Part shown: positions 18,962-27,644 of the stretch, piece by piece | How the letters are laid out: the number at the start of each line of letters is the position of its first letter | Position numbering within the stretch: the first letter of the stretch is position 1 | Assembly (NCBI GenBank): GCA_964385465.1 | Contig: CAYLPJ010000044.1 | Span: 1-55,165, forward strand | Direction of reading: 5' to 3' | DNA from: CAYLPJ01 sp964385465 | GTDB lineage: Bacteria; Planctomycetota; Phycisphaerae; SM23-33 | Length of the DNA: 55,165 bases | Program-made: the position numbers and the translations under genes | The notes under the pieces: generated by a model | Database searches by the model: none | Told to the model about the DNA's origin: nothing | Seen by the model: the letters and a program-made list of their open reading frames with translations, nothing else

Positions 18962-19048
18962 CGGCCGGCAGGGGAAGGTACCGGGCCCTGATCCTCGGAG
19001 CCGGCAAGTGAAGATGCCCTCCGCGTAGGCCTCCGCCTGCACCGGCCC

Positions 19049-19076
19049 ATTGTCGGCGATTTACCGATAATGTCAA
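19049..19076 (-). promoter_or_regulatory. Predicted sigma-70 promoter of the radical SAM/peptide operon
   Basis: On the minus strand TTGACA (19076-19071), 16 bases, then GACAAT (19054-19049). Transcription would begin near 19042, giving a ~120-base leader before the ATG at 18919. It sits just after the stop of the helicase gene. The same box types appear upstream of other genes here (36016-36044, 32278-32305, 53593-53620), which supports the call. Confidence 0.6.
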
Positions 19077-19095
19077 GCCCCGGACCGATTTTCGC

Positions 19096-21435
19096 TCACG
19101 GAGAGAGCAGCGCATCCAGCAGGAATCGTGCGGCTCGCTTGTCGGGGATGCGTCCGCGGACGGCGCTGTCCAGGTCGGTCATGGCGAAGGACGGCACGGC
19201 GGCGCCGACGCAGGAGGGGCAGCCGTCCTCGCAGGCGCAGCTTGCCACCACGTCGCGGATGGTGGCGAGCATCTCGCTCATGGCGTCCATGCAGCGGCGG
19301 GCGTAGCCCATCCCGCCGGGGTAGCGGTCGTAGAGGAACAGCGCGTCGCGCCCGAGCCCGGCGGCGTCGACCACCGCGCCGATGTCCTGGGCGTCGCACA
19401 TGACGAACAGGTGGGCGACCTCGACCATCACGTTGGCCACGCCGATCAGGGCCTCGCCGATCACCAGCCCCTCGTCGGTGAGGCGCCTGACGATCTCCGC
19501 GCCCGGGGCGATCCAGACGGCGACGGTCTCCAGCGTCTGCGTGGGAAGCTCCAGCTCCTCGAAGCCCAGGCTGTCCCGCGAGTGGAACTTGATCTTGCGG
19601 AACATCGGGATCGTCGTCGTCACCGTCACCTCGCCGTAGCCCAGGTCCCCGCCCGGGATGGCGGCGGTCTCGGCCGTCTCGTCCACGCGGATGCCCGACG
19701 TCTGCACCGACTGGGTGTAGTAGTCCAGGTCCCGCCGCTCGACGAACGCGATCTTCTCGGTCAGGTCCAGCTTGTTGACGAAGTACGTCTCCCCGCCGTG
19801 GATGTACACCGCGTGATCGTGGAGCTGGCTCAGAGCAGAGACTTCGTCCATCGTCCCGATCACCCGTTCGCCGGCCGACTCGTCCTGGATCGTGTACACG
19901 CAGCCGGCGATGTTCCGCAGGTTCACCTGCGCGGCCGGGTAGTCCGAGCAGGCCCAGTACCACTCTTCGTTGATGTGGCGGACGGCGTCGTCTTCCTCCA
20001 GCAGTTCCAGGACGACGTCGGCATAGGGGCCGAACGCGGCGGTCTTCGCATCGGGCATGGGCAGCTCGTGGACGGCGCAGCGGATGTGATCGACGGTGAT
20101 GTGGGGGTTGTCGGGGTCGACGACGGCCTGCTCGGGGCTCTGGTCGAACAGGTAGCGGCAGTTGGCCATGAGGTACTGGTCCACGGGCGAGTTCTGCCCG
20201 ATCAGGAAGACCATGGATTCGTCGAGCCCTCGTCCGGCCCGCCCGGCCTGCTGCCAGAGGCTGGCGATCGTGCCCGGGTAGCCCACGAGGATGCAGGCGT
20301 CGAGCGAGCCGATGTCGATACCGAGTTCGAGGGCGTTGGTGCTGGCGACGCCGAGGATTTCGCGCCGCACGAGCTGGCGTTCGATGGCCCGGCGCTCCTC
20401 GGGCAGGTAGCCGCCGCGGTAGGCGCGGACGCTGTCGGCCAGGCGGCGGGAGACGGGCATCAGCAGGTCGCGGGTGTTCTTGTGGATCAGCTCGGCCATC
20501 AGGCGCGTGCGGGTGAAGGCGATGGTCTGCACGCCCTCGGTGACCAGGGCGGCGAGGAGGTTGACGGCCTCGCGAATGGGGCTGCGGCGGTCGCCGCCGG
20601 TGCGGAAGTCACCGGCGTTGCCCATCGCGGCGGTCTCCAGCGGCGGCGGGTTCCACAGCACGAACCGCTTGGGGCCGCGCGGCGAGCCGTCGCGCGTGAC
20701 CAGCTCCATCGGCCGGCCCGTGATGGTCTCGGCGTGCTTCCGCGGGTTGGCGATGGTGGCCGAGGAGCAGATGAACTGCGGCCGGCTGCCGTAGTGACGG
20801 CAGATGCGGTCGAGGCGCCGCAGCACGTTGGCCAGGTGCGAGCCGAACACGCCGCGGTAGGCGTGGACCTCGTCGATGACGACGTACTTCAGGTGGGTGA
20901 AGAAGCGGTTCCAGCGGGCGTGGTTGGGCAGGATGCCCTGGTGGAGCATGTCCGGGTTGGTCAGGACGAAGTTGCCCCCGCTGCGGAGCTTGCGGCGGAG
21001 GGCCGTCGGGGAGTCGCCGTCGTAGGTCCCGGCCAGGAACCGCACGCCCTGCCCCTTGTCGCCGCCGAAGCGGGCGAACGCCCGAAGCTGATCCTGCGCC
21101 AGGGCCTTGGTGGGATACAGCAGGAACGCCGTCGCGCCCGGCTCGGCCTCGACGGCCTCGACAAGCGGGATCGTGTAGCACAGCGTCTTGCCGCTGGCCG
21201 TGCCCGTGACCACCACCACGCTCCGCCCGTCGCGGACCTTGCCGATCGCCTCGGCCTGGTGGGCGTAGAGCTGCGTGATGCCCTCGCGGCGCAGCGCGTC
21301 GGCGACGGGCCCGGCCAGCCCGTCGGGCACGCCCTCGAACGCCGCCTTTCTGGGCGGCATGGCCTCGACGTGCTGAACCTGCTGGCGGAAGAACTCCCGC
21401 CCGCTGATCCGCTCAAGGAATACCTGTCCGTCCAT
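19096..21435 (-). CDS. MrfA/YprA-like DEAD-box helicase A with C-terminal Cys cluster (779 aa)
   Basis: The ATG at 21435 has AGAAGGG 6 bases upstream. The N-terminal half is a superfamily-2 helicase: GTASGKT at 78-84 (Walker A), DEVH at 188-191, SSATIANP, FTRTR, and then ALELGIDIG and QQAGRAGRG in the second RecA lobe. The C-terminal half matches the DUF1998/MrfA region and ends with a Cys cluster at C733, C735, C739 and C742 (CACEDGCPSC), expected to bind zinc. MrfA-type helicases are ATP-dependent DNA helicases involved in repair of crosslinked or alkylated DNA in Bacillus. No MrfB-like nuclease lies beside it. It is 65 bases downstream of a paralogue and probably co-transcribed with it. 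Confidence 0.88.
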   Translation of the reverse strand: MDGQVFLERISGREFFRQQVQHVEAMPPRKAAFEGVPDGLAGPVADALRREGITQLYAHQAEAIGKVRDGRSVVVVTGTASGKTLCYTIPLVEAVEAEPGATAFLLYPTKALAQDQLRAFARFGGDKGQGVRFLAGTYDGDSPTALRRKLRSGGNFVLTNPDMLHQGILPNHARWNRFFTHLKYVVIDEVHAYRGVFGSHLANVLRRLDRICRHYGSRPQFICSSATIANPRKHAETITGRPMELVTRDGSPRGPKRFVLWNPPPLETAAMGNAGDFRTGGDRRSPIREAVNLLAALVTEGVQTIAFTRTRLMAELIHKNTRDLLMPVSRRLADSVRAYRGGYLPEERRAIERQLVRREILGVASTNALELGIDIGSLDACILVGYPGTIASLWQQAGRAGRGLDESMVFLIGQNSPVDQYLMANCRYLFDQSPEQAVVDPDNPHITVDHIRCAVHELPMPDAKTAAFGPYADVVLELLEEDDAVRHINEEWYWACSDYPAAQVNLRNIAGCVYTIQDESAGERVIGTMDEVSALSQLHDHAVYIHGGETYFVNKLDLTEKIAFVERRDLDYYTQSVQTSGIRVDETAETAAIPGGDLGYGEVTVTTTIPMFRKIKFHSRDSLGFEELELPTQTLETVAVWIAPGAEIVRRLTDEGLVIGEALIGVANVMVEVAHLFVMCDAQDIGAVVDAAGLGRDALFLYDRYPGGMGYARRCMDAMSEMLATIRDVVASCACEDGCPSCVGAAVPSFAMTDLDSAVRGRIPDKRAARFLLDALLSP

Positions 21436-21500
21436 GGATGCCCTTCTCACAATCCGCCGCGCGCCCGCCGGTCCGAGCGTTTCCCGGCCGCGGGCGGGGG

Positions 21501-24398
21501 CTATTCGGCGTCCTTGTCTCGTTGTTTTCGCAGCTTCCGGGCGCGGGTGGCCAGGTCGCTGCCGCCGCGGACGGCCTCCGCCGGCGGCGCGGCGCCCTCG
21601 GGCGACGCCGTGTCGGGCGCGATCGGGGGGTCCGGTTCCCGAGAGGCCCGCGGCGCCGGCTGGGAGCTCTCCTCCGCCGGGCGGCCGGGAAAGGCCGTCG
21701 GGGGCAGGTTGCCCCCGCGCCGCCTGACGCCCGCCGGCGGGCCGTTGCGGCCGGCGTCCGGGGGCAGGCCGGCGTGGCCGAGCTTCTTGGCCAGGCGCTT
21801 GCGGAGGTCGCGGTGGAAGTCGATCCGCCGGTCGGCCCGCCGCCCGGTGTCGGCCTCGTCCAGCGTGGCGGGCTCCTCCGGCGCGGGGTACTCGGTGCGG
21901 ACCTCCGGCTCGGGCTTGATGGCGTGGAAGACCTCCGGCTCGCGCATCCGTTCGAGGCGGCGGCGGATCGCCCGCTCCAGGTGCAGGGCGCGGGCGGCCT
22001 CGGCGTCGGTCAGCGCCCCGGCGTCCGGCTCGCAGAGGTTCGTCCCGTCGCCCAGGGTGCCCTCCAGGATCCGCCGCGCCGCGGGCTTCGACGGGATGCT
22101 CGCCTCGCCGCGCTGGACGTCCCACGTGGCGTACTGGCGCAGCGGCTTGCCCGTGCAGCAGGGGCAGCCGGCCTGGCAGGGGCAGGTCCGCAGGTTCTCC
22201 AGCACGGCCGGGAGAATCTGGTGCAGCCGGTCGTAGACCTCCCTGGTGAAGCCCAGCCCCAGGGGGATGCGTTCGTAGATGAAGATGGACTGCCAGGGCG
22301 AGTTCGCGCTGCCGATGGTGTGGGAGAAGGACAGCGTGTCGCAGGTGATGAACAGCGGCAGGATCATCCTCGTGGCGTAGCCGATCCCGCGCAGCCCGGC
22401 GTGGACGTCCAGCCCCTCGCCGCGGATGCGGTCGAGCAGGTCCTCTGGGGGCACGAGCCAGACGGCCATCGTCTCGAGCTGAAACGTCGGCAGGTCCACG
22501 CCGTGGACGCTGATGGGGTCGAGCTCGTAGAAGCGGACCTTCTCGTACCACAGGTTGCGGAAGTAGGCGGTGGCCTCCCCCCAGTACGCCATGCCCGTGC
22601 CGAAACGTTTCTCGCGGAGGCGGGCGTCGACGTGGTGGATGTCCGTACCCCCCAGCGGCTGGGTGTAGTAGTCCACCTCCACCCGCCGGACGCGGGCGAT
22701 GAACTTCTCCTCCACGTCCAGCTCCAGCACGCGGTAGCTCTGCCCGCGGTGGAAGTAGATCGCGCCCGGGTGCAGGATCGGCGGGGCGTCGTACTTGTTC
22801 ACCTCCCCCAGCACCTCGCCGGTATCCACGTCCTCGATTGTCACGTTCTTGTCCACCGTGTCCCGCAGGCCCACCTCGTGCTGGGGGACCTCCCCGGCGG
22901 CGTGGTACCAGCAGCCCTTGATCCGCCGGACCTTGTGGTTGTCCTGGAGGATGTTCAGCACCAGCTCCGCGTGCGGCGTGAAGGCCGGGGCCTCCTCGGC
23001 CGGCAGGGGCAGCTCGTGGGCGGCGCAGCGAAGGTGCCCGAGGGCCACGAACGGGTTCTCCGGGTCCACCACCGCCCGCTCGACCGGCCGGCCGAACAGA
23101 TACTCCGGGTGCGTCATCACGTACTGGTTGACCGACGTGTCCAGCCCGACCAGCAGGACGAGGGCGTCGTCGGCCCCCCTGCCCGCCCGGCCGGACTGCT
23201 GGAAGAAGCTCGCCAGCGTGCCCGGATAGCCCACGACGACCGCGGCCTCGAGGGCGCCGACGTCGATGCCCAGTTCCAGCGCCCGGGTGGTGCTGACGCC
23301 CATCAGCTCGCCGCTGAACAGCCGCCGCTCGATCTCCCGGCGCTCCTCCGGCAGGTAGCCGCCGCGGTACGGGGTGACCTTCGACGCCAGCTGCGGAGCC
23401 GTCTCGGTCAGCTCCTCGCGGACGTAGCGGTGGATCATCTCGGCGGTCATCTTCGCCTTGGAGAAGGTGATGGTCGGCACGCCGCGGCGGACGAGGGCGG
23501 CCATGAGCTCGTGGGCCTCGACGTTCGCGCTGCGCCGGCCCCGGTAGACCCGCGCCCGCTCGCGAGGCGGGTTCCAGAACACGTACACCCGCCGCCCGCC
23601 CGGGCTGCCGTCGCGGTCGATCAGCCTCATCTCCCGCCCGGTCAGCCGCCGGGCCAGCTCGGCGGGGTTGGCGATGGTCGCCGAGCAGGCGATGATCCGC
23701 GGGGCGCTGCCGTAGTGGCGGCACAGCCGCAGCAGCCGTCGCAGCATCAGCGCCATGTTCGATCCGAACATGCCGTTGTACACGTGCAGCTCGTCGAGGA
23801 CGAGGTACCGCAGGTCGGCCAGGAACCCGGCCCATCGGCCGTGCTGGGGCATCAGGGCGGCGTGGACCATGTCGGGGTTGGAGAAGACCGCCGCGGCGTT
23901 GTCGCGGAGCTTGCGCCGGAGGTTCGGCGGGGTGTCGCCGTCGAAGACGCCGGCCTGGACGTCCCCCAGCCCCGCCGCCTCAAGCCCGCGCCGGAAGACC
24001 TGGAACTGATCCTGGCACAACGCCTTCATGGGGAACAGCAGCAGGGCCTTGCCCCCCCCGCCGGGGGCCTGATCGGCGTGGGCGACCCGCCCCCCGTCGC
24101 CCCCCCCGCCGGCGAGGGCCTCGATGATCGGCACGAGGTAGCAGAGGCTCTTGCCGCTCGCCGTGCCCGTGACGACCACCACGTCCTCTCCCGCCCGCAC
24201 GGCCCGGAGGGCCTCGGCCTGGTGACAGTACAGCCGCTCGATGCCGAAACGGTCGAGCATCGCCCGGGCCGCCGGTGACAACTGCGGCTCGCGGTCGGCG
24301 TAGACGGCCTCCCTGGCCGGCACCTCGTGCGTATGCACGATCTGCCGGCGGTACGCCGGGCAGCGGCGAATCTCCTCAAGGAACCCATCGACGTCCAT
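21501..24398 (-). CDS. MrfA/YprA-like DEAD-box helicase B with disordered tail (965 aa)
   Basis: The start at 24398 (MDVDGFLEEIRR) is preferred because it aligns with the N-terminus of helicase A. GTASGKS is again at residues 78-84, then DELH, CSATIANP, FSKAK, ALELGIDVG and QQSGRAGRG. A Gly-rich insertion (~95-115) follows the Walker A motif. The DUF1998-like C-terminal part ends with CPCQAGCPCC. Unlike helicase A it then continues for about 200 residues, the last ~130 charged and Pro-rich and ending KLRKQRDKDAE, probably disordered and nucleic-acid- or partner-binding. The tandem pair is clearly a duplication that has diverged. Role inferred from the family: ATP-driven DNA unwinding in repair. 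Confidence 0.88.
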   Translation of the reverse strand: MDVDGFLEEIRRCPAYRRQIVHTHEVPAREAVYADREPQLSPAARAMLDRFGIERLYCHQAEALRAVRAGEDVVVVTGTASGKSLCYLVPIIEALAGGGGDGGRVAHADQAPGGGGKALLLFPMKALCQDQFQVFRRGLEAAGLGDVQAGVFDGDTPPNLRRKLRDNAAAVFSNPDMVHAALMPQHGRWAGFLADLRYLVLDELHVYNGMFGSNMALMLRRLLRLCRHYGSAPRIIACSATIANPAELARRLTGREMRLIDRDGSPGGRRVYVFWNPPRERARVYRGRRSANVEAHELMAALVRRGVPTITFSKAKMTAEMIHRYVREELTETAPQLASKVTPYRGGYLPEERREIERRLFSGELMGVSTTRALELGIDVGALEAAVVVGYPGTLASFFQQSGRAGRGADDALVLLVGLDTSVNQYVMTHPEYLFGRPVERAVVDPENPFVALGHLRCAAHELPLPAEEAPAFTPHAELVLNILQDNHKVRRIKGCWYHAAGEVPQHEVGLRDTVDKNVTIEDVDTGEVLGEVNKYDAPPILHPGAIYFHRGQSYRVLELDVEEKFIARVRRVEVDYYTQPLGGTDIHHVDARLREKRFGTGMAYWGEATAYFRNLWYEKVRFYELDPISVHGVDLPTFQLETMAVWLVPPEDLLDRIRGEGLDVHAGLRGIGYATRMILPLFITCDTLSFSHTIGSANSPWQSIFIYERIPLGLGFTREVYDRLHQILPAVLENLRTCPCQAGCPCCTGKPLRQYATWDVQRGEASIPSKPAARRILEGTLGDGTNLCEPDAGALTDAEAARALHLERAIRRRLERMREPEVFHAIKPEPEVRTEYPAPEEPATLDEADTGRRADRRIDFHRDLRKRLAKKLGHAGLPPDAGRNGPPAGVRRRGGNLPPTAFPGRPAEESSQPAPRASREPDPPIAPDTASPEGAAPPAEAVRGGSDLATRARKLRKQRDKDAE

Positions 24399-24476
24399 GC
24401 CCGGCCATTCTACCGGTCCCCGCGAACCCAAACAAGGCTCGAACACCATCCCGTTGGCAATCTGTCGCGGCCGGGC

Positions 24477-25022
24477 TCAGCGGATCCCGCCCAGCCCGTG
24501 ACGCTTGCGGACCGCCGTGGCCGCGGCGCGAAGGTGGCGGTCGCTGCGGAACAACGCCGCGAGGTTGCTGGTGGAGATGCCCAGGTCGTCGGCCGAGGCC
24601 GCGAGCCGGCCGGCGTGGTGGTCCAGCAGGTCCAGCGCGACGGCGGCGACGGGCCAGAACCGCCGGTCCTTCCGCCCCACCTCCAGGCGCCGCCCCGCCT
24701 TGCCGCCCTTGCCGGCGGCGTGGAGGCATGAGCGGACGATCTCCGGCGGCCCGGCCCCGGGCGACGGCGGCGGGCAGCGGACCTCCAATGCGATCGCCTG
24801 CCGCAGGCGCCGCAGCGCCATCCGGCGGTTCTCGTGCTGCGACCGACGCTCGGTCGCCTCGGCCGTGACGCCGCTGGCAGCGTGCACCAGCCGCACGCCG
24901 GAGGATGTCTTGTTGCGGTGCTGCCCGCCCGGCCCCGACGCCTTGAACGTCTGGAAGTCGCACGCCGCCAGCAGCACATCGTCGTCGGCCAGCAGCCAGT
25001 CGTCGCGGTTGCCTTCCTTCAT
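24477..25022 (-). CDS. GGQ-motif release-factor-like protein (181 aa)
   Basis: The GGQ is at residues 32-34 in KASGPGGQHRNKTSSGVRL, the catalytic loop that hydrolyses peptidyl-tRNA in class I release factors and rescue factors such as ArfB and PrfH. A helix rich in Arg follows (ERRSQHENRRMALRRL). There is no stop-codon recognition domain, so a ribosome-rescue or orphan hydrolase role is likelier than normal termination. The last ~80 residues form an extra helical segment not found in ArfB. The ATG at 25022 lacks a clear ribosome-binding site, and the frame stays open far upstream, but the GGQ position argues for this start. It is upstream of, and in line with, the two helicases. Confidence 0.72.
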   Translation of the reverse strand: MKEGNRDDWLLADDDVLLAACDFQTFKASGPGGQHRNKTSSGVRLVHAASGVTAEATERRSQHENRRMALRRLRQAIALEVRCPPPSPGAGPPEIVRSCLHAAGKGGKAGRRLEVGRKDRRFWPVAAVALDLLDHHAGRLAASADDLGISTSNLAALFRSDRHLRAAATAVRKRHGLGGIR

Positions 25023-25190
25023 AGCGGCATCGTATGGAACGGCGTCGCCGATTGACAGCGCATCGAGCAGTTGACGCTTTGCCCTCGCACCCGGGGAGAT
25101 TGCCCGGGGCCCGGATGCTGGCAGTGACCGACGGCGCGGTAGCCGCCCTCGGGCCGGGCCTGGGGGGACGGCGGGGTTGCATCGGGGGGG

Positions 25191-27416
25191 GTGACGGCGT
25201 ATGAAGCACCCATCATGCCTCCGGCAGGGACATTCAGCGAGTCGTGGTACCGGGTGGCGTCGCTGAGGCCGCGGCTGCGGACGACGGTGCAGGTCACGCG
25301 GCGGCACATGCGCGGGCGGGTGTGGCACGTGGTGCAGGACCCGGCCAACAACGCCTTCTTCCGGCTGCACCCGGCGGCCTACCGGTTCGTCGGGCTGCTG
25401 GACGGGCGGCGGTCGGTCGCCGAAGCCTGGCAGCTCTGCCAGCAGCAGCTCGGCGATGAGGCGCCCACGCAGGGCGAGGCCCTCGGCGTGCTCGGGCGGC
25501 TGTACGTCGCCAACCTCCTCCAGGGCGACCTGCCCCCCGACGCCCGGGGGCTCTTCGAGCGCCACCGCCGCCGCCGGGGGCGCGAGGTGCAGTCCACGCT
25601 GGCCAACTTCCTCTTCCTCCGCGTGCCGCTGTTCGACCCCGACCGCCTGCTGACGGCCCTGGACCGCGTGATCGGCGGGGTCTTCTCCCTGCCCGGGCTG
25701 ATCGCCTGGGCCGTGCTCGTCGGCGTCGGGGCGTGGTTCGCTCTGGGGGACGCGGCCGCCCTGGTGGCCGAGAGCGGCCGCGTCCTCGGCGGCGAGGCCC
25801 TGGCCAGATCGCTGCCGCTGACCTTCGCGGCCTTCGCCGTCGCCAAGCTGCTTCACGAGCTGGCCCACGGGCTGGCGGTCAAGCACTTCGGGCGCCGGGA
25901 GGGCGGCGGCGAGGTCCACGTGATGGGCGTGATGTTCCTCGTGCTGGCCCCCCTGCCGTACGTGGACGCCTCCGGGGCGTGGGCGTTCCGCGACCGCCGG
26001 CGGCGCATCGTCGTCGCCCTGGCGGGCATGCTGGCGGAGCTGGCGGCCGCGGCGGCGGCGGCGATCGCCTGGGCCTGGACCGCCGACGCCGCCGGGCCCT
26101 GGGGCCGGGGCGCCCACGACGCGGCCTACCGGCTCATGTTCGTCGCCAGCGTCGCGACGTTGCTGTTCAACGCCAACCCCCTGCTGAAGTTCGACGGCTA
26201 CTACGTCCTCAGCGACCTCGCCGAGCTGCCCAACCTCGCCGACCGCTCCCGCCGCTACCTTGCCTGGCTGGTCAAGCGGCACGTATGGGGAGTCACCACG
26301 GCGGCCAACCCCGCCACCGGGCGCGGCGAGGCCGCCTGGCTGGCGGGCTACGGCCTGGCCTCGCTGGCGTTCCGCGCGTGGATCTGCGTGCGGATCCTGC
26401 TGCTGCTGATCGACCGGCTGTTCGTCGTCGGCGTGGTCCTCGCCCTCGCGGCCGCGGGGGCCTGGCTGGTCGCCCCGGCCGGGCGGTTCCTCCACTACCT
26501 GGCGACCAGCCCCGAGCTCCACCGCGTCCGCCGGCGGGCGGTGGGCACGACGCTCCTGGCGGTCGCGGCGGTGGCGGCCCTGCTGGTCGGGCCCGGTCGC
26601 CCGGACCGTTGGCGGGTGGAGGGCGTGGTCGTTCCCGGGGAGTCGGCGTTCGTCCACGCCGGCGCCGACGGCTTCGTCCGCCGGGCCCTGCCGCCGGGGA
26701 CGCGCGTCGGCCCCGACGCCAACGCCCCGCCGCTGGTCGTGGCCGACAACGACGAGCTGAGCTCCCGCCGCCGTGCCCTCACCCACGAGCGGGAGGCGCT
26801 GGAGGCCCGCCTGCGTCTGGCCCGCCTCCAGGCCCGCCAGGACGCCCGCCACCTCGCGCTGGTGCAGATCATCACCCGCGACCTGGCCGACCTCGACACC
26901 CAGATGCGCCTGGTTGACGAGGAACTGGCCGCGCTGACCGTTCGCGCCCCGATGCGGGGAACGTGGCTCGCCCCGCCGGATCGGCCGATGGAGGGCACGT
27001 ACGTCCGCGCCGGCGAGAGGCTGGGGCAGGTGCTGCGGCTGGACCGCCCGGTCATCCGCGCCACCGCCACGCCCCGCCTGGCCGGGCTGCTGCTGGCCGA
27101 GGCACGCCCGGAAGTGGACATCCGCCTGGCCGGCAGGCCCCAGCAGCGCCTCACCGGGACCTGGGAGCTCCTGCCCGCCGCCGTCGAGGACGGCCGGGAA
27201 CCGCACCCCGCCGACCCCGCCGACCCGATGGCCTCGGCGGATGCCGACGCCGCCGGCTTCGAGCTCCGCATCCGCCCGGACCTCTCCGCCGGCGCCGCCG
27301 GCGCCCTGATGCCGGGCCAGGCCGTGGTGGTCCGCTTCGACCTGCCCGCCCGCCCGCTGGCGATGCAGTGGTGGCGATCCGCCCGGGACCTCCTCCACCG
27401 CCGCTTCGGCCTGTAA
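25191..27416 (+). CDS. PqqD-like / M50 zinc peptidase / HlyD-like membrane protein (741 aa)
   Basis: Residues ~35-115 resemble a PqqD-like winged helix (FFRLHPAAYRFVGLLDGRRS). A membrane core follows with the zinc motif HELAH at 222-226 and NANPLLKFDGYY at 327-338, the two hallmarks of site-2 (M50) peptidases, plus about six hydrophobic segments. From ~480 the protein is periplasmic, with a lipoyl-like half (VVPGESAFVHAGADGFV), a coiled coil (~525-580) and a second half (RAPMRGTWLAPP), as in HlyD adaptors. This combination is found in 'peptide zinc metalloprotease' proteins beside RiPP genes, which cut and export peptides. It lies 6 kb from the candidate precursor on the other strand, so the link is inferred. 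The GTG at 25191 or ATG at 25215 may be the start. Confidence 0.8.
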   Translation: MTAYEAPIMPPAGTFSESWYRVASLRPRLRTTVQVTRRHMRGRVWHVVQDPANNAFFRLHPAAYRFVGLLDGRRSVAEAWQLCQQQLGDEAPTQGEALGVLGRLYVANLLQGDLPPDARGLFERHRRRRGREVQSTLANFLFLRVPLFDPDRLLTALDRVIGGVFSLPGLIAWAVLVGVGAWFALGDAAALVAESGRVLGGEALARSLPLTFAAFAVAKLLHELAHGLAVKHFGRREGGGEVHVMGVMFLVLAPLPYVDASGAWAFRDRRRRIVVALAGMLAELAAAAAAAIAWAWTADAAGPWGRGAHDAAYRLMFVASVATLLFNANPLLKFDGYYVLSDLAELPNLADRSRRYLAWLVKRHVWGVTTAANPATGRGEAAWLAGYGLASLAFRAWICVRILLLLIDRLFVVGVVLALAAAGAWLVAPAGRFLHYLATSPELHRVRRRAVGTTLLAVAAVAALLVGPGRPDRWRVEGVVVPGESAFVHAGADGFVRRALPPGTRVGPDANAPPLVVADNDELSSRRRALTHEREALEARLRLARLQARQDARHLALVQIITRDLADLDTQMRLVDEELAALTVRAPMRGTWLAPPDRPMEGTYVRAGERLGQVLRLDRPVIRATATPRLAGLLLAEARPEVDIRLAGRPQQRLTGTWELLPAAVEDGREPHPADPADPMASADADAAGFELRIRPDLSAGAAGALMPGQAVVVRFDLPARPLAMQWWRSARDLLHRRFGL

Positions 27417-27644
27417 GCCCGCGTGTGTCGCTTCTGTCCACCCGCCATGGACAGTGGACACACACGCGGTATATAGTCTCAACTCATTTATTTACAATAA
27501 CTTACGTATACAAAGCATTCTGTCCGCCCCTCCGGACAGGTGGACAGTGTGACCGGGCGTGGACAGACGGGACAGGCCGGGGTATCCCCTCTTCCGGGCT
27601 AGGGTATTCACCGTCGCCGCTGGGGCCGGTCTCGCTGCCGCCGC
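27417..27644. repeat. AT-rich intergenic island with TGTCC/GGACA repeats
   Basis: Between two convergent genes. The core at ~27470-27516 is unusually A/T-rich for this DNA. Copies of TGGACA(G) lie at 27448, 27455, 27541 and 27560, with GGGACAG at 27569. Inverted partners CTGTCCA at 27434 and CTGTCCG at 27520 form hairpins, the second pairing 27520-27526 with 27533-27539. No gene is visible. It may be a double terminator, a recombination scar or a protein-binding array. Confidence 0.5.
27419..27469. terminator. Two-tier stem-loop downstream of the M50 gene
   Basis: The outer arms CCGCGTGTGT (27419-27428) and ACACACGCGG (27460-27469) are perfectly complementary. An inner stem CTGTCCA (27434-27440) pairs with TGGACAG (27448-27454) around a 7-base loop. 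It begins 3 bases after the M50 stop codon and is followed by an A/T-rich stretch, so it probably ends transcription of that gene. Confidence 0.6.

Noticed and set aside
19096..23835. A longer start for helicase A running through helicase B
   Set aside because: The added ~800 residues are Arg/Pro/Gly-rich noise in another frame of helicase B; the ATG at 21435 has a good ribosome-binding site.
24477..27482. A 1,001-codon version of the GGQ protein
   Set aside because: The first ~820 codons are antisense to the M50 gene and have no domain; the GGQ motif fits a start at 25022.
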